This document shows positions 7,572 through 19,800 of a DNA stretch of 64,000 nucleotides, piece after piece (position 1 is the first letter of the stretch; every line of letters starts with the position of its first letter). The position numbers and the translations under genes are program-made. The stretch is from Flavobacteriales bacterium (lineage in GTDB: Bacteria > Bacteroidota > Bacteroidia > Flavobacteriales_F > PHOS-HE28). The notes under the pieces were generated by a model. That model did no database searches. It saw nothing but the letters and a program-made list of their open reading frames with translations, and was not told where the DNA came from. The DNA lies in NCBI GenBank assembly GCA_016703005.1, contig JADJCX010000002.1, positions 124,001 to 188,000 on the forward strand. Reading direction: 5' to 3'.

Positions 7572-8110
7572 AAAGCGCTGGGGGCGCAGGGCGCGGTCTT
7601 GCGAACATGTCAATGGAGAATCGGATCCATCGTTCTATTGGTAGCCAGCGTTTTGGTGGGTTGTTCCTCCGGGCCTAAAGGCATAAAGGGATCGCGGCCA
7701 ATAATGAGAAGAGATGGGTTGAGGTAAAGGGCCATTTCATCCAGGTCCCTTCGAACGCTACAATAACAGATGAGGTGCGAGAGGCAATGGTGGAGTGGGA
7801 CGATATTGTGGGCTATGTAAGTGAAGGCTCAATGAAACTCAGTGCCACGGAGTATCTACGCACTTATCACTACGATGTGGTCAGTGATACTGTATTTGAT
7901 GGGTGGGTTCATTTTGTTGCTCTGAAGAACGACTCATGTCGTTCCTTGATGTATTTCGAATCGAGCGAGCTGCCCAATGACGATCTGTTCGAGAACAGCT
8001 ACTTCTTCTATTCAATCGAGTTCCCATGTCTTAAGTCGTCCACCTCGGAAGCACAAGTGATGGAAGTTTTTGATTCGATGTTCGATCAGCGCAACCGAAC
8101 GAAGAAGTAA
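7536..8110 (+). pseudogene. folK 5' end fused to a frameshifted lipoprotein gene
   Basis: The folK-derived start (residues 1-12) reads in frame into a lipoprotein-type signal (IGSIVLLVASVLVGC, Cys then SSGPKG). That frame stops at about 7727. The +2 frame is open from about 7675 to 8110 and continues naturally (NNEKRWVEVKGHFIQVP, then DEVREAMVEWDD), so one base appears lost or gained between 7680 and 7725. The repaired product would be a lipoprotein of about 190 aa, ending FDSMFDQRNRTKK, of no family I know. It may be a broken gene, or intact with a sequencing error. A GTG start at 7775 could make the C-terminal part alone. Confidence 0.55.
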
Positions 8111-8121
8111 TAGGTACTGGT

Positions 8122-8230
8122 TTCCCCCTCAATACATTGCCCACCAATACATGGAAGCACTCCTTCTTCTTGGTGGCAACATGGGCGATCCGGCGGCAAC
8201 GCTGGGCAAGGCCATTGGCATCCTGGGCCA
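8122..8230 (+). repeat. folK-leader repeat, copy 2 (nearly identical)
   Basis: 109 bp match folK's leader and first 26 codons (9877-9985) with a single mismatch, in the spacer just before the ATG at 8152. The identity ends sharply after cctgggcca. Confidence 0.95.
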
Positions 8231-8537
8231 GGGCGGCTATGTTGTTTATCTCGGGACCGACGATCTACTTGGTGGGCCAGACTGGCTCGAAAGTGATCAA
8301 TCGTTTGAACAGGTTTGCTTTCCGGACTATTGGAACCGACACCTCGCTCTGAAGCAGTGGTATTATGACCAGTTCTTACCCACGCCCGGGCGCGTACTGA
8401 TCCAACAGTATTACACAACGTTCAATCTTCCTCGCATTGGTGGGCCAATGGACTACGGAAGTCCGTACTATCCAATGGGACCTTATGACCATGAATTTTT
8501 CTTTCTAAGGGCGGTACATGTGAGAACTGCAGGATAA
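8152..8537 (+). CDS. chimeric ORF: folK N-terminus (about 26 aa) plus about 102 aa of unknown sequence
   Basis: The first 26 residues (MEALLLLGGNMGDPAATLGK and on to GILGQ) are those of the real folK downstream. The rest (GGYVVYLGTDDLLGGPDW, then FPDYWNRHLALKQWYYDQFL and YDHEFFFLRAVHVR) is unrelated to HPPK and rich in Tyr and Phe. It has no catalytic HPPK residues and cannot make pterin pyrophosphate. The in-frame join means the folK start signals could drive its translation. The foreign part is probably the 3' end of a former gene whose 5' part was replaced. The next gene starts 7 bp after its stop. Confidence 0.5.
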
Positions 8538-8544
8538 GGCGCGT

Positions 8545-9810
8545 ATGTGTACTCCGTTGTGGATACCGCCAAGGACTAGATGGCAGCTTTGGTTGCTCGC
8601 TGTTGTATGCTCGGCTGCAACGCGATCGCAGGCAACGACCTGTACAACCATCGCAGATGGCAACATCATGAACCCAGTGATCTGGGATTGTGGTTGCCAG
8701 CCTAGCACCTGTGATACTCTGCTCATCATGCATGCGGTTGTCGCAACCGGCTCCGCGACGTTCACGAACGCGTTTGTCTTGATATCAGCCGACGGCGTTC
8801 TCACTTCGCTTGATACACTGTCTTTCACGGGCCGCTTCGAGAACCAAGGCTTGGTGGATGTTCATAGGCTTGTTCAGCCACAGGGAAATCAAGTGTGGTC
8901 CAACAGTGGATCGGTAACAGCCTCAGTGGTTTGGCTGTGGGGCGATTCTGTTCTGAACACTGGTGTTGTGCACGCGTCGGATACGCTGAATATCGGACCG
9001 GCGACAACCGCGCTCAACCATGGCCTGATGGAAGGGGATTTCCTATGGTCCGGGGGGATCTACAATTACGACACGCTGCTATTCAGCGGCGCGCAAATGG
9101 ATTGGCCATTGGTGAACAGCGGCTATTGTCGCATCAGTGGCTTGTTGATCAACTTATTGCTCATTGCCAACGAGACGTCCGGCGTGCTCAATGCGGACAG
9201 CATTTTGTGTTATGGCCAAATCGACAATCGGAACGTGATTCATGCCGACAGCTTGTTGCAGTTCGGTACGGATCTTTTCCCGCAAGGGGAGATCAGCTAC
9301 TTTCCCAATACGGCGCGCATCGAATGCGGAAATCTGAAGAACCATGGGGATATCCTTGGACAGGGCGATATATGTGTCCGCGATTCCACCATCAACTATG
9401 CCACTGGAACAATAACCGGGTCTCCTGACATCTGCGATGCGACGATGAACGCCATAGCAGAGCCGTTCCTGGATTTGAACCTGGGTGTGGTGGGCAACGG
9501 CGTGAATTGGTGTGATATCGCGGATTGTGCAACGGGTATTATATCTCACAATGCTAAACCATCGCTGCTATCCTCCTTCCCTGTACCCGCGTCCGACGTG
9601 GTGCGCATAGTAGTTCCGCGATCCGAGCACGTTGCGATAACGGAGGCTATCAGGAGTGATGGGGTGATGACACCAATGCCGTTCACGCGTGGATTCGGCA
9701 ATGTGAGTCTCGATGTCCGTGCTACGCCTGATGGCGTTTATCAAGTGCGCCTGAAGCGTATTGACGGTGCGCTGATAGGCATTGCCCGTATAGTCGTGGT
9801 CGGGCGGTGA
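8545..9810 (+). CDS. secreted T9SS type A cargo protein, 421 aa
   Basis: The N-terminus is a signal peptide (MCTPLWIPP, then WQLWLLAVVCSAATRSQA). The mature region is rich in Asn, Gly, Ser and Asp with evenly spaced short strands (FENQGLVDVHRLVQ, SNSGSVTASVVWL, NTGVVHASDTLNIG, NHGLMEGDFLWSG), which suggests a right-handed beta-helix or stacked beta repeat. Several Cys are present in the mature N-terminal part. The final 80 residues (SFPVPASDVVRIVVP, ATPDGVYQVRLKRIDG) have the shape of a type A T9SS sorting domain, though it is divergent. No enzyme motif is visible. It follows the chimeric ORF by 7 bp and ends 66 bp before folK's leader. Confidence 0.75.
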   Translation: MCTPLWIPPRTRWQLWLLAVVCSAATRSQATTCTTIADGNIMNPVIWDCGCQPSTCDTLLIMHAVVATGSATFTNAFVLISADGVLTSLDTLSFTGRFENQGLVDVHRLVQPQGNQVWSNSGSVTASVVWLWGDSVLNTGVVHASDTLNIGPATTALNHGLMEGDFLWSGGIYNYDTLLFSGAQMDWPLVNSGYCRISGLLINLLLIANETSGVLNADSILCYGQIDNRNVIHADSLLQFGTDLFPQGEISYFPNTARIECGNLKNHGDILGQGDICVRDSTINYATGTITGSPDICDATMNAIAEPFLDLNLGVVGNGVNWCDIADCATGIISHNAKPSLLSSFPVPASDVVRIVVPRSEHVAITEAIRSDGVMTPMPFTRGFGNVSLDVRATPDGVYQVRLKRIDGALIGIARIVVVGR

Positions 9811-9905
9811 TCCAATAAAGCGCTCGGCCTTATTCAAGGGGAAGTGCCATCGGCGAGTGCGCTTCATCATCCTCTATTCCCCCTCAATACATTGCCCACC
9901 ATTAC

Positions 9906-10390
9906 ATGGAAGCACTCCTTCTTCTTGGTGGCAACATGGGCGATCCGGCGGCAACGCTGGGCAAGGCCATTGGCATCCTGGGCCAAAGTGCCGGGAGCGT
10001 GCTCTCGGTAAGTCGCGATCATTGGACCGAGCCATGGGGCTTCACCGATGATCGGCTCTTCCTTAATAAGGCAGTGATCCTGCGCACCGAGCTGGCCCCC
10101 GTGCAACTGATGGCGGAGTGCTTGCGCATTGAACAGGTGTTGGGTCGTGTGCGTTCGGCAGGGGAGGGGTACACGTCGCGGCCCATCGACATCGACATTC
10201 TGCTGATCGAAAACCAAGTGGTGAACGAACCAAGTCTTGTGGTGCCGCACCCGCGCATGCACGAGCGGTTGTTCGCGTTGGCCCCCGCCGCCGATGTCGC
10301 GCCCAGTGGGTGCATCCGATGCAGAAGCGATCGGTGCTGGATCTATTGAACGATGCGTTGAACGCGGCGCACGCTCCGAAGAGTGTGTGA
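9906..10390 (+). CDS. folK: 2-amino-4-hydroxy-6-hydroxymethyldihydropteridine pyrophosphokinase (one-base frameshift near 10303)
   Basis: HPPK transfers pyrophosphate from ATP to hydroxymethyl-dihydropterin in folate synthesis. Visible features are the N-terminal LLLLGGNMGDP, EPWGF around residue 45, GRVRSAGEGYTSRPIDIDIL (ATP and Mg binding, residues 78-99) and VPHPRMHERLFALAP. The uncorrected frame stops early at 10349 with a nonsense tail after DVAPSG. One missing C in the ccc run at 10302-10304 restores QWVHPMQKRSVLDLL and a normal C-terminus ending at 10390, about 161 aa, the usual length. This looks like a sequencing error. Its leader and 5' end are the source of copies 1 and 2. Confidence 0.9.
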
Positions 10391-10807
10391 TTGCCAACGC
10401 GGCATGGCGCTGTTACGCGGAGGTTTTTCCGCAGATGGCACAGATGGCACAGATGAATGCGGAGTTCATTCTACTGCACTCCCTATCGGCGTTATTTGCG
10501 CCATCTGCGGACAACAGGTCGCACAGTGAATGGTTGTTGGTGGTCGCTGCGCAAGACGCATGCGGCGCGTCGTCCTAACGCGTGCGTGTTCACAAGTACG
10601 TAGTGCCCTCGGATCCACGGGAAACACCCCGGATAGTTTTGCCAAGCCTCGCTCTGAAAGCTCCGATCAACGGGCTTTTCCGGTGCGTGGTGCGTTGAGC
10701 GGCCCCACCGTTCAGCGAATGTGCTACCCGTTTTCCCCCATGCCCGTGAACGGCGCCGCCACCCCTTGCACAGTTGCCTTACACGGGCGAACAATGGACC
10801 ATCCATC
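10391..10807. other. 417-bp intergenic region upstream of the giant adhesin operon
   Basis: No gene is supported. The region has an 11-bp inverted repeat (ccgcagatggc at 10429-10439 with its complement at 10500-10510), a short direct repeat of cagatggca, and a TAGTTTTG box at 10634-10641 that fits the Bacteroidota -7 consensus. That box could be the operon promoter, about 170 bp before the start. Confidence 0.45.
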
Positions 10808-13800
10808 ATGATCGGACAACTACGCCTTTGCCTTGCTGGCCTGCGCCAGCGCACCACTTCACTACTGAGCATAACGCTGCTGCTGCTGGCGGCGGCGCTG
10901 GCCCCGCAGCGCGCGCAGGCCACGCACGCCATGGGCGGCGAGCTCAGTTTCGAGTGCATCGGCAACGACATCTATCTGGTAACCCTCAACTTCTACCGCG
11001 ACTGCAATGGTGTTGCCGCGCCCACGGGTGGCGCTGATCTGCAGTTCAATGTGCGCAGCACCCAATGCGGCGCCAACTTCAACGCGAACCTGACCCCGGC
11101 GGGCGTGCAGGTCATTACACCGATCTGTTCGTTCGAAACGGATCGTTGCCTCAGCACGGGCGGTACCTATGGTATTGAGCAACACACCTACACCGCTACC
11201 ATCAACCTGTCGGCGTTCGCGAACTGCAGCGATTGGATCGTGGCGTGGGACCTGTGCTGCCGCAACAACGCGATCACGTCTTTGGTAAGTCCCGGCGGAC
11301 AGCAATTGTATTTGGAGGCGCGGTTGAACAATACGGTAACGCCGTGCGACAATTCCCCCGAGTTCCTCACGCCTCCCACTCCTTTCTATTGTGTGGGGCA
11401 GCCCATCAGCTACAACCCCGGTGCGGTGGATGTGGACGGTGACTCGCTCGCCTTCCAATTGGTGAACGCGCGCGGTGTGAACGGCGGCAACCTGGCCTAC
11501 ATGGGCGGCTATTCGTTCACGCAGCCGATCCACAATGCCGGTGGTGCTGGTGCCGTGGTGTTGAACCCTGTTACCGGAACGCTCACCTGTATCCCCGACA
11601 TCCAGCAAGTAGCGGTAGTGAGTTACCGCGTGAGCGAGTACCGCAACGGTGTGCTGATCGGTTCCACCACGCGCGATATCCAGTTCGTGGTAAGGGCCTG
11701 CACCGGCCAAGCGCCCACCGCAAGCGGCGTGAACGGCACCAACGATTACGATGTGGAAGTGTGCGCCGGTACGCCCGTCACATTCACCATCACCAGCACG
11801 GATCCCAACGGCGACAACACCTTCCTGACGTGGAACAACGGTATCCCCGGCGCGTCATTCACCGTCGCTGGGTCGCCGTTCCAAACGGGCACCTTCACGT
11901 GGACACCGACCAACGCCAACATCGGCCAGAACTTCTTCACGGTAACGGTGCAGGACAATGGTTGTCCGCTGATCGGCACCAACGACTACGGCTTCACCAT
12001 CACCGTAACGCCGCCGAACACGCCGGTAAGCGCAGGCCCCGACCAAAGTGTGTGCGCCACCAGCGCCACGCTCGCCGCCACACTTCCTTTTAGTCAGGCG
12101 CCACACAACTGGACGGTGATCAGTGGCACGGGAACGTTCGTGAGCAGTATCGATCCCGGCACTGTGGTGAACGGATTGTCCATCGGTGCCAACGTATTCC
12201 AATGGAACGTGGACTACGCCACCTGCGGAAGCGCCAACGACCAAGTGACCATTACGCGCTTTGACCCGGCGCTGGCACCTGCTACCGCAGGCCCGGACCA
12301 AGAGCTTTGCCTGCCAACGAACAGCACAACGCTGGCCGCTAACACGGCCGCTGCACCCGCAGTGGGCACATGGACGGTGATCAACGGCACCGGCACGTTC
12401 GCGAATGCGAACTCGCCCACTTCGGGTGTTTCCGGTTTGAGCGTCGGTATCAATCGTTACCGGTGGACGATCAATAACGGCCCTTGTGGCAACACGCAGG
12501 ACGATGTGATCGTGACGGTCTTCGATAACAACCAACCGCTGGCGAACGCCGGTCCGGACATACAGATCTGCACGCCCGCGACTTCCGTTACCATGCAAGG
12601 CAGCGCGGTGACGCTGCCCGCAACCGGCGTTTGGACACTTCAAAGCGGCACCGGCGTGATCACCACGCCCGGCAGCCCCAACACCACGATCACGGGTTTG
12701 CCTGTCGGCGTGCACACCTTCCGCTGGACGGTGAACAACGGACCCTGCGCCCCGCCGAGCAGTTTCGATGATGTGGTGATCACGGTCTTCTCGGCCAGCA
12801 GTCCGAACGCCAATGCGGGTGCCGATCAGCAGATCTGCGCTACCAGTGCTTCGCTCACTGGCAGTGTGCCAACGTTCCCGGCCAGCGGCGTGTGGAGCGT
12901 GGTGAGCGGTGGTGGTGCCATCACCACCCCCAACAACCCGATCACGGGAGTAACGGGCCTTACCACGGGCACCAACATTTTCCAATGGACCGTGAACAAC
13001 GGCGCCTGCGCGAACGGTGTTACCAGTGATCAAGTGACCATCGTGGTCTTCGATCCCGCCAGCCCGGTGAGCAATGCCGGTCCTGACCAGTTCATCTGCA
13101 ATACCGTTACCACTGCGACCATGGCGGCCAGCGTGCCTGTGGCACCAGCGGCCGGTACGTGGAGCGTGCAGAACGGTGGCGGTACGATCACCAGCGTCAA
13201 CGACCCGAATACCACCATCACGGGCTTGCCGGTGGGCGAGAACATCTTCGTGTGGACAGTGACCAACGGACCGTGTCCGGGTTCCACCACCACGGATCAA
13301 ATAACGGTTTGGATCTACGACCAGAACGCGCCCGATGCCGAATGCTGGTGCCGATCAAGAGCTGTGTACTCCGAGCAGCACGGCAACCCTCACCGGTAAC
13401 GCACCTGTATTCCCCGGCACGGGCCAGTGGACCTTGGTGAGCGGCGGTGGCACGATCGTCACTCCGGGTTTGCCGACAACGAACATCACGGGTCTGCCCA
13501 TCGGTGTGAACGTGTTCGCATGGACACTGAACAACGGTGTGTGCTCGAACCCGATCACCGTGGATGAGGTGAGCATAACGGTGTACGATCAGAACACACC
13601 CATCGCCAACGCCGGACCCGATCAAGAACTCTGTACACCCGCCAGCACCACCACACTGGCGGGCAGCGCGTTGATCGCACCGGCCACCGGACTGTGGACC
13701 ATCGTCAGCGGCACCGCCACCATCGACGACCCCACCGATCCGAGCAGCGCGGTGAGCGGGCTCACTGTTGGTACAGTGGTGCTGGCGTGGACCGTGGACA

Positions 13801-16800
13801 ATGGTCCTTGCACCGCACAGCCCACCACTGATCAGGTGACCATCGAGCTGTTCGATGTCGCAACGCCTGCGGCGGATGCCGGGCCCGATCAGGACATCTG
13901 CACACCGACCACCTCGGTTACCATGGCCGCCAGTGCTGTGATCGCGCCAGCCACCGGTACCTGGACCTTGATCAGTGGCGCCGGTGGAACGGTGGCCAAT
14001 GCGAACGATCCCAACACCGCCATCACCAACCTGCCCGTGGGCGTCCATGAATATGAGTGGGCTGTGGACAATGGCGCATGCTTCGGTGCCAACACCACCG
14101 ATCAGGTTACCATCAGCGTATTCGATGGTTCGCAGCTTGTGGCAGATGCCGGCTTGGACCGCGAGATCTGCATCCCGACATTCCCGAACACGATCGGGTT
14201 GGAAGGCAGCCCAGTGATCTTCCCCGGCACCGGCACGTGGACGCTGGTGAGCGGTAGCGGTGTGATCACCGACCCTAACGATCCGAACACCGTCGTTACC
14301 GGTCTCACTGTGGGTGTCAGCGTATTCCAGTGGACGGTGACCAACGGACCGTGCGCGGACCCCCTCACCACGGATCAAGTGACCATCTCGGTCTATGACC
14401 AAGCCACTCCGGTCGCGGATGCCGGTCCTGATTTCCAACTCTGCACACCGTTGACGAGCGCGCAGTTGCAAGGCAGTGCGTTGAACGGACCCGCCACCGG
14501 CCAGTGGTTGCTGATCAGCGGTACCGGCGTGTTCGCGGACCCAACCGATCCCAACACGATCGTCAGCGGCATTTCGCTCGGGCCCAACGTGTACCAATGG
14601 ACAGTGAGCAACGGCCCCTGCGTGAACCCCATCACCAGCGATCAGGTAACGGTTACCCTCTTCAACGGTCTTAGCCAGCAAGCGGCCGCTGGTCCGGACC
14701 AAGCGTTCTGCACACCCACCAGCAGCGCGGTGATGAACGCGACCCCGGTATTCGCTCCGGCCACTGGCTCATGGTCGCTGATCAGCGGCGGTGGAAGTCC
14801 GGCCAACAACAGCCCGAACACCACTATCAACGGACTGCCGGTAGGCATTAACGTGTTCCAGTGGACCGTGGACAACGGTGCTTGCGGCATCACGACCGAT
14901 CAGGTCTCGATACTCATCTACGACCAGAACAACCCGGCTGCGAGCGCGGGCCCCGATCAAGAACTCTGCACGCCGATCACACAAACGAACCTTGCCGGTA
15001 GCAGTGTAACGGTGCCCGCCATCGGCACATGGACACTGGTGAGCGGTAGCGGCAACATCGTTGCTGCCAACAGCCCGAACACTTTGGTGAACAGCCTCGG
15101 CGTAGGCGACAACGTATTCGTGTGGACGGTGGATAACGGCCCCTGTCCGAACGGTATCACAACCGATACGGTAGTGGTTCATGTCTTCGACAATACGGCC
15201 GATGAAGCTGATGCCGGACCGGACCGTGTGCTCTGCTCGCCGGTACCCTTCGTGATCATGGCCGGAAACGCGGCCACGGCACCCGGTGTTGGTACGTGGA
15301 CCACGGTAGCAGGTACCGGTGTTGCCAACGACGAGAACTCGCCCACCACGATCATGAGCGGTATCAGCATCGGCGACAACATCTATGTATGGACGATCGA
15401 CAACGGTGCCTGCGGAACCACCAGCGACTCCACGTTGCTGGTGCTGCATAACGGCAACCTGCCGTTGGCCAACGCAGGTCCTGATCAAGAGCTCTGCTTG
15501 CCCACCACGGGCACAACACTGGCAGGCAGCCCTGCGCCTTATCCCGCTACTGGCCTCTGGAGTTTGGTGAGCGGCACGGGTAGCATCAGCAACGCCACTA
15601 TCAGCAATCCCACGGTCTCGGGCCTGTCGCTCGGCATCAACCAGTTCGAGTGGGTGGTGTTCAACGCGCCATGCGCCAACGCCATCACGCGCGATACGGT
15701 GACAGTGATCGTCTTCGATCCGAACGAGCCGGTGGCCGATGCGGGTCCTGACCAGGATCTCTGCACACCGCTCACCACGACCAACCTCGCGGGCAACGTT
15801 CCCAACTTCCCCGCTGTTGGTTCCTGGAGCACAACGAGCACGGCCAGCATCGTGGACCCCACCGATCCGCTGACTTCCGTGAGCGGCCTCACCGTGGGTG
15901 AGAACATCTTCACGTGGACCATCGACAACGGCAGCTGCAACGGCGGCGTGCCCACCACCGATCAGGTGAGCATATTCGTCTACGACGAACTGAACCCTGT
16001 TGCCAACGCAGGTCTCGATCAGGAACTCTGCTTGCCCACCACCGACGCAACGCTGAGTGCCAGCACCTACACGTTCCCCGCCACTGGTCAATGGACCGTG
16101 CAACAAGGCGCGGGCACCTTCGCTGACGATACCGATCCGAACACCACCGTCAGCAACCTCGCAGTAGGCGAGAACATCTTCGTATGGACGGTGAACAACG
16201 GCCCGTGCGCGAACCCGATCACCACCGACGCGGTGAGCATCTTCCTGTTCGACGACACGCAGGCCGATGCCAACGCAGGCCCTGACCAGAACCTGTGCAC
16301 GCCGAACATCAACGCCACCATGGCGGGCAATGCGCTCACCTTCCCTGCCATAGGTACATGGTCGCTGGTGAGCGGTAGTGGCACCATCACCGACCCCAAT
16401 GATCCCACCACGGTGATCAGCAACTTGGGCGTTGGCGAGAACGTGTTCGCGTGGACGATCGACAATGGACCATGCGCCAACGGGATCACGTTCGATCTCG
16501 TGAGCATCTTCCTCTTCAACGATGCCAATGCGAATGCCGATGCCGGTGCGGACCAGGAGTTGTGCGCACCCACCTCGAGCACCGTGCTCGCAGGCAGTGC
16601 GGTCATCTTCCCATCGGTGGGCACATGGACGCTCATCAGCGGAACCGGTGTCTTCGCCGACATCAACGATCCGAACACGACGATCAGCGCACTGGCTGTT
16701 GGTGAAACGGTGGTTGAGTGGACAGTGGACAACGGTCCGTGCGGCAACGGCATCACCACGGACCAGATGAGCATCTTCATCTTCGATCCGAACAACGCAA

Positions 16801-19800
16801 GTGCTGACGCCGGACCGGATCAAGAGTTGTGCATGCCCACCACGAGCACCACGCTCGCGGGCAGCGCCACCATCTTCCCGAGCACCGGCACATGGACCTT
16901 GGTGAGCGGCAGCGGTATCCCGTTGGATCCGAACGACCCGAACACCATCGTGAATGGGCTTGCCATCGGCGAGAACATCTTCGAGTGGACGGTGTACAAC
17001 GGACCGTGCGCCAACGGTACCACTACCGATCAGGTGAGCATCTTCGTCTTCGACGATACCAACCCGATCGCAGCCGCTGGGCCCGATCAGGATCTCTGCA
17101 CGCCTACCAACTTCACAACACTTGCGGGCAGTTCCGTGACCTTCCCCGCGGTCGGTACGTGGACGATCCTTTCCGGTACCGCTACCATCGCCGACATCAA
17201 CGATCCGAACTCGGCGATCACCGGTATCGGTGTCGGCTTGGTGACCATTGAATGGGCAGTGGACAATGGCCCTTGCCCGAACGGCAACACCAGCGACACG
17301 TTGACCATTACACTGTACGACGGTGGCATGGCCACTGCCGACGCAGGACCCGATCAGCAGGTATGCGATGATGTGCCTGAAGCCACCATGGCAGGCACGG
17401 CTGTGATCTTCCCCGGCACCGGTGAATGGACGCTGGCAAGCGGCGGCGGCACCATCGTGGATGCCAACGATCCGAACACGCTGATCACCGGTCTGCCCAT
17501 CGGGGAGAACATCTTCGTGTGGAGTGTTAGCAATGGTCCCTGCGACCAGCCCACCAGCGATGTGGTAAGCATCTTCGTCTTCGACGATGGCAATGCGATC
17601 TCGAACGCAGGCCCCGATCAGCAGGTGTGCACGCCGGTCACCAGCGCGACACTGGCCGGTAGCGCCGTCACCTTCCCGGCAACGGGTACATGGGTGAACA
17701 CCTTCGGCAGCGGCACCATCACCGATCCGAGCGATCCGAACACCACGGTCACCAACCTCGGCATCGGCAACAACATCTTCCAGTGGATCGTGAACAACGG
17801 CGCTTGTGTGCCGAGCATCACCACCGATGAGGTGACGATCCAGCTCTTCGACCTGAACCAGCCGCCTGCGGCCGCTGGTCCTGATCAGGATCTGTGCACA
17901 CCCGCTTCCACTGCTACCATGGCAGGCAATACACCGGCAGGTGTGGCCATCGGTGTGTGGAGCACCACGGGCACAGGCCAGTTCGCCGATGTGAATGATC
18001 CGACCACGCTCGTCTCCAACCTCACCGTGGGCGAGAACATCCTTACGTGGACCATCGACAACGGTATCTGCGGCATCAGTTCGGACGATATCAGTGTGTT
18101 CGTGTACGACTCGCTGCAACCACCGGCGAACGCTGGCCTCGATGCGGAGCAGTGCGTTCCTGATGCCGACTACGTGTTGGATGGCAGCCCGATCATCTTC
18201 CCTGCAGTTGGTACCTGGAGCCAGATCCAAGGCGCCGGTCTGTTCGCCGATGTGAACGACCCCAACAGCTTGGTGACCGGATTGGCCGAGGGCTACAACG
18301 TGTTCGTGTGGACCGTGGACAATGGCCCCTGCTTGAATGCGATCACTACCGATACCATGACGGTGATCCTGTTCCCAGACAGCACACCGCCACCACAGGT
18401 CGGACCCGATGTGGAGATCTGCTTGCCGAACACCACGGCATCCATCACCGCCACCGCACCACCGCTTCCGTTCACCGGTAGCTGGAGCATCCTCAGCGGC
18501 AACGGTGTGATCACTGACACCAGTGCGGCCAGCACCACCGTTACGGGTCTCACCCTCGGGATCACCGAGTTGTTGTGGACCATCGACAATGGCCCATGCC
18601 CGGATAACATCTTCAATAGCGATACGCTTACCGTAACGGTGTACGATCCGGGTGCGCCCCCGGCGAATGCCGGCCTTGACCAGGAGCTGTGCACGCCAAC
18701 GACGTTCACCAGTTTGCAAGGCAACGTCCCGCTGTTCCCGGGAGTTGGCACGTGGTCGTTGGCAGGAGGCACGGGTGCGATCGCCGATCCGAACGACCCG
18801 AGCAGCACCGTGACAGGTCTCACCATCGGCCAGAACATCTTCGTGTGGGAGATATACAACGGCAACTGCGGTCTCGGTCCGAACATCACGCGCGATACCA
18901 TGAGCGTCTTCGTGTTCGATGATGCTGCGCAGGATGCGACGGCCGGTGCCGATCAAGAGTTCTGCACACCCACCAGCACCAGCAACTTGAGCGCGAACAG
19001 CGCCGTGTTCCCGGGCTTCGGCTTCTGGACCACCACCAGCGCAACGGCGCAGATCGCCGCGGTCGGCGACCCCAATAGCGCGGTGAGCAACCTCACTGTT
19101 GGTGAGCACGTGTTCGTGTGGCACATCGACAACGGTCCTTGCCCGAATGGCCTCACCACCGACACATTGGTGATCGAGATCTACGACGATAACGCACCCG
19201 ATGCCGATGCTGGACCCGATCAGGAGATCTGCATTCCAACGTTCCCGAACCAAGTGACCATGGCGGCCAATGCCGCTGTGTTCCCCGCTACGGGCCAATG
19301 GACGGTGATCAGCGGCAGCGGCACGTTCACTGATGATACCGACCCGACAACGTTGGTCACCGGTCTTGTTGTCGGTACCCATGTGTACCAATGGAGCATC
19401 AGCAACGGTCCCTGCGGAACCACTACGAGCCAAGTCACGGTAACGGTATTCGATGCCGCACAGCCGAACGCCGACGCAGGACCTGATCAAGAGGTGTGCA
19501 CACCAACCAGCAGCGTCACCATGGCGGGTAACATCGCGTCGCCACCTGCAACAGGTTCATGGTCCATTATCAGCGGTAGCGGCAACATCAACGATCCCAC
19601 ATCGCCCACCACGGTGATCACGGGATTGGGTCCCGGTGAAACCGTTCTGGTGTGGACCATCAGCAACGGCCCATGCGCCAACGGGCTCACCACCGATACG
19701 ATGGTGGTCAGTGTGTTCGACGACAACGCCGCCAATGCCGACGCAGGCGCCGATCAGTCGTTCTGCTCTCCAGTATCAACCGTGAATATGACAGCCAACT

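Noticed and set aside
8152..8537. Second functional folK
   Set aside because: Only the first 26 codons are folK; the catalytic EPWGF and RPIDIDIL segments are missing.
14769..19490. 1,573-aa minus-strand open frame inside the first giant gene, with others at 11855-13300 and 13218-14702
   Set aside because: They are antisense to the in-phase repeats of the adhesin; repeat-derived codon bias keeps the antisense frames open, and the products (CGAG..GTV..HRP) have no protein family character.
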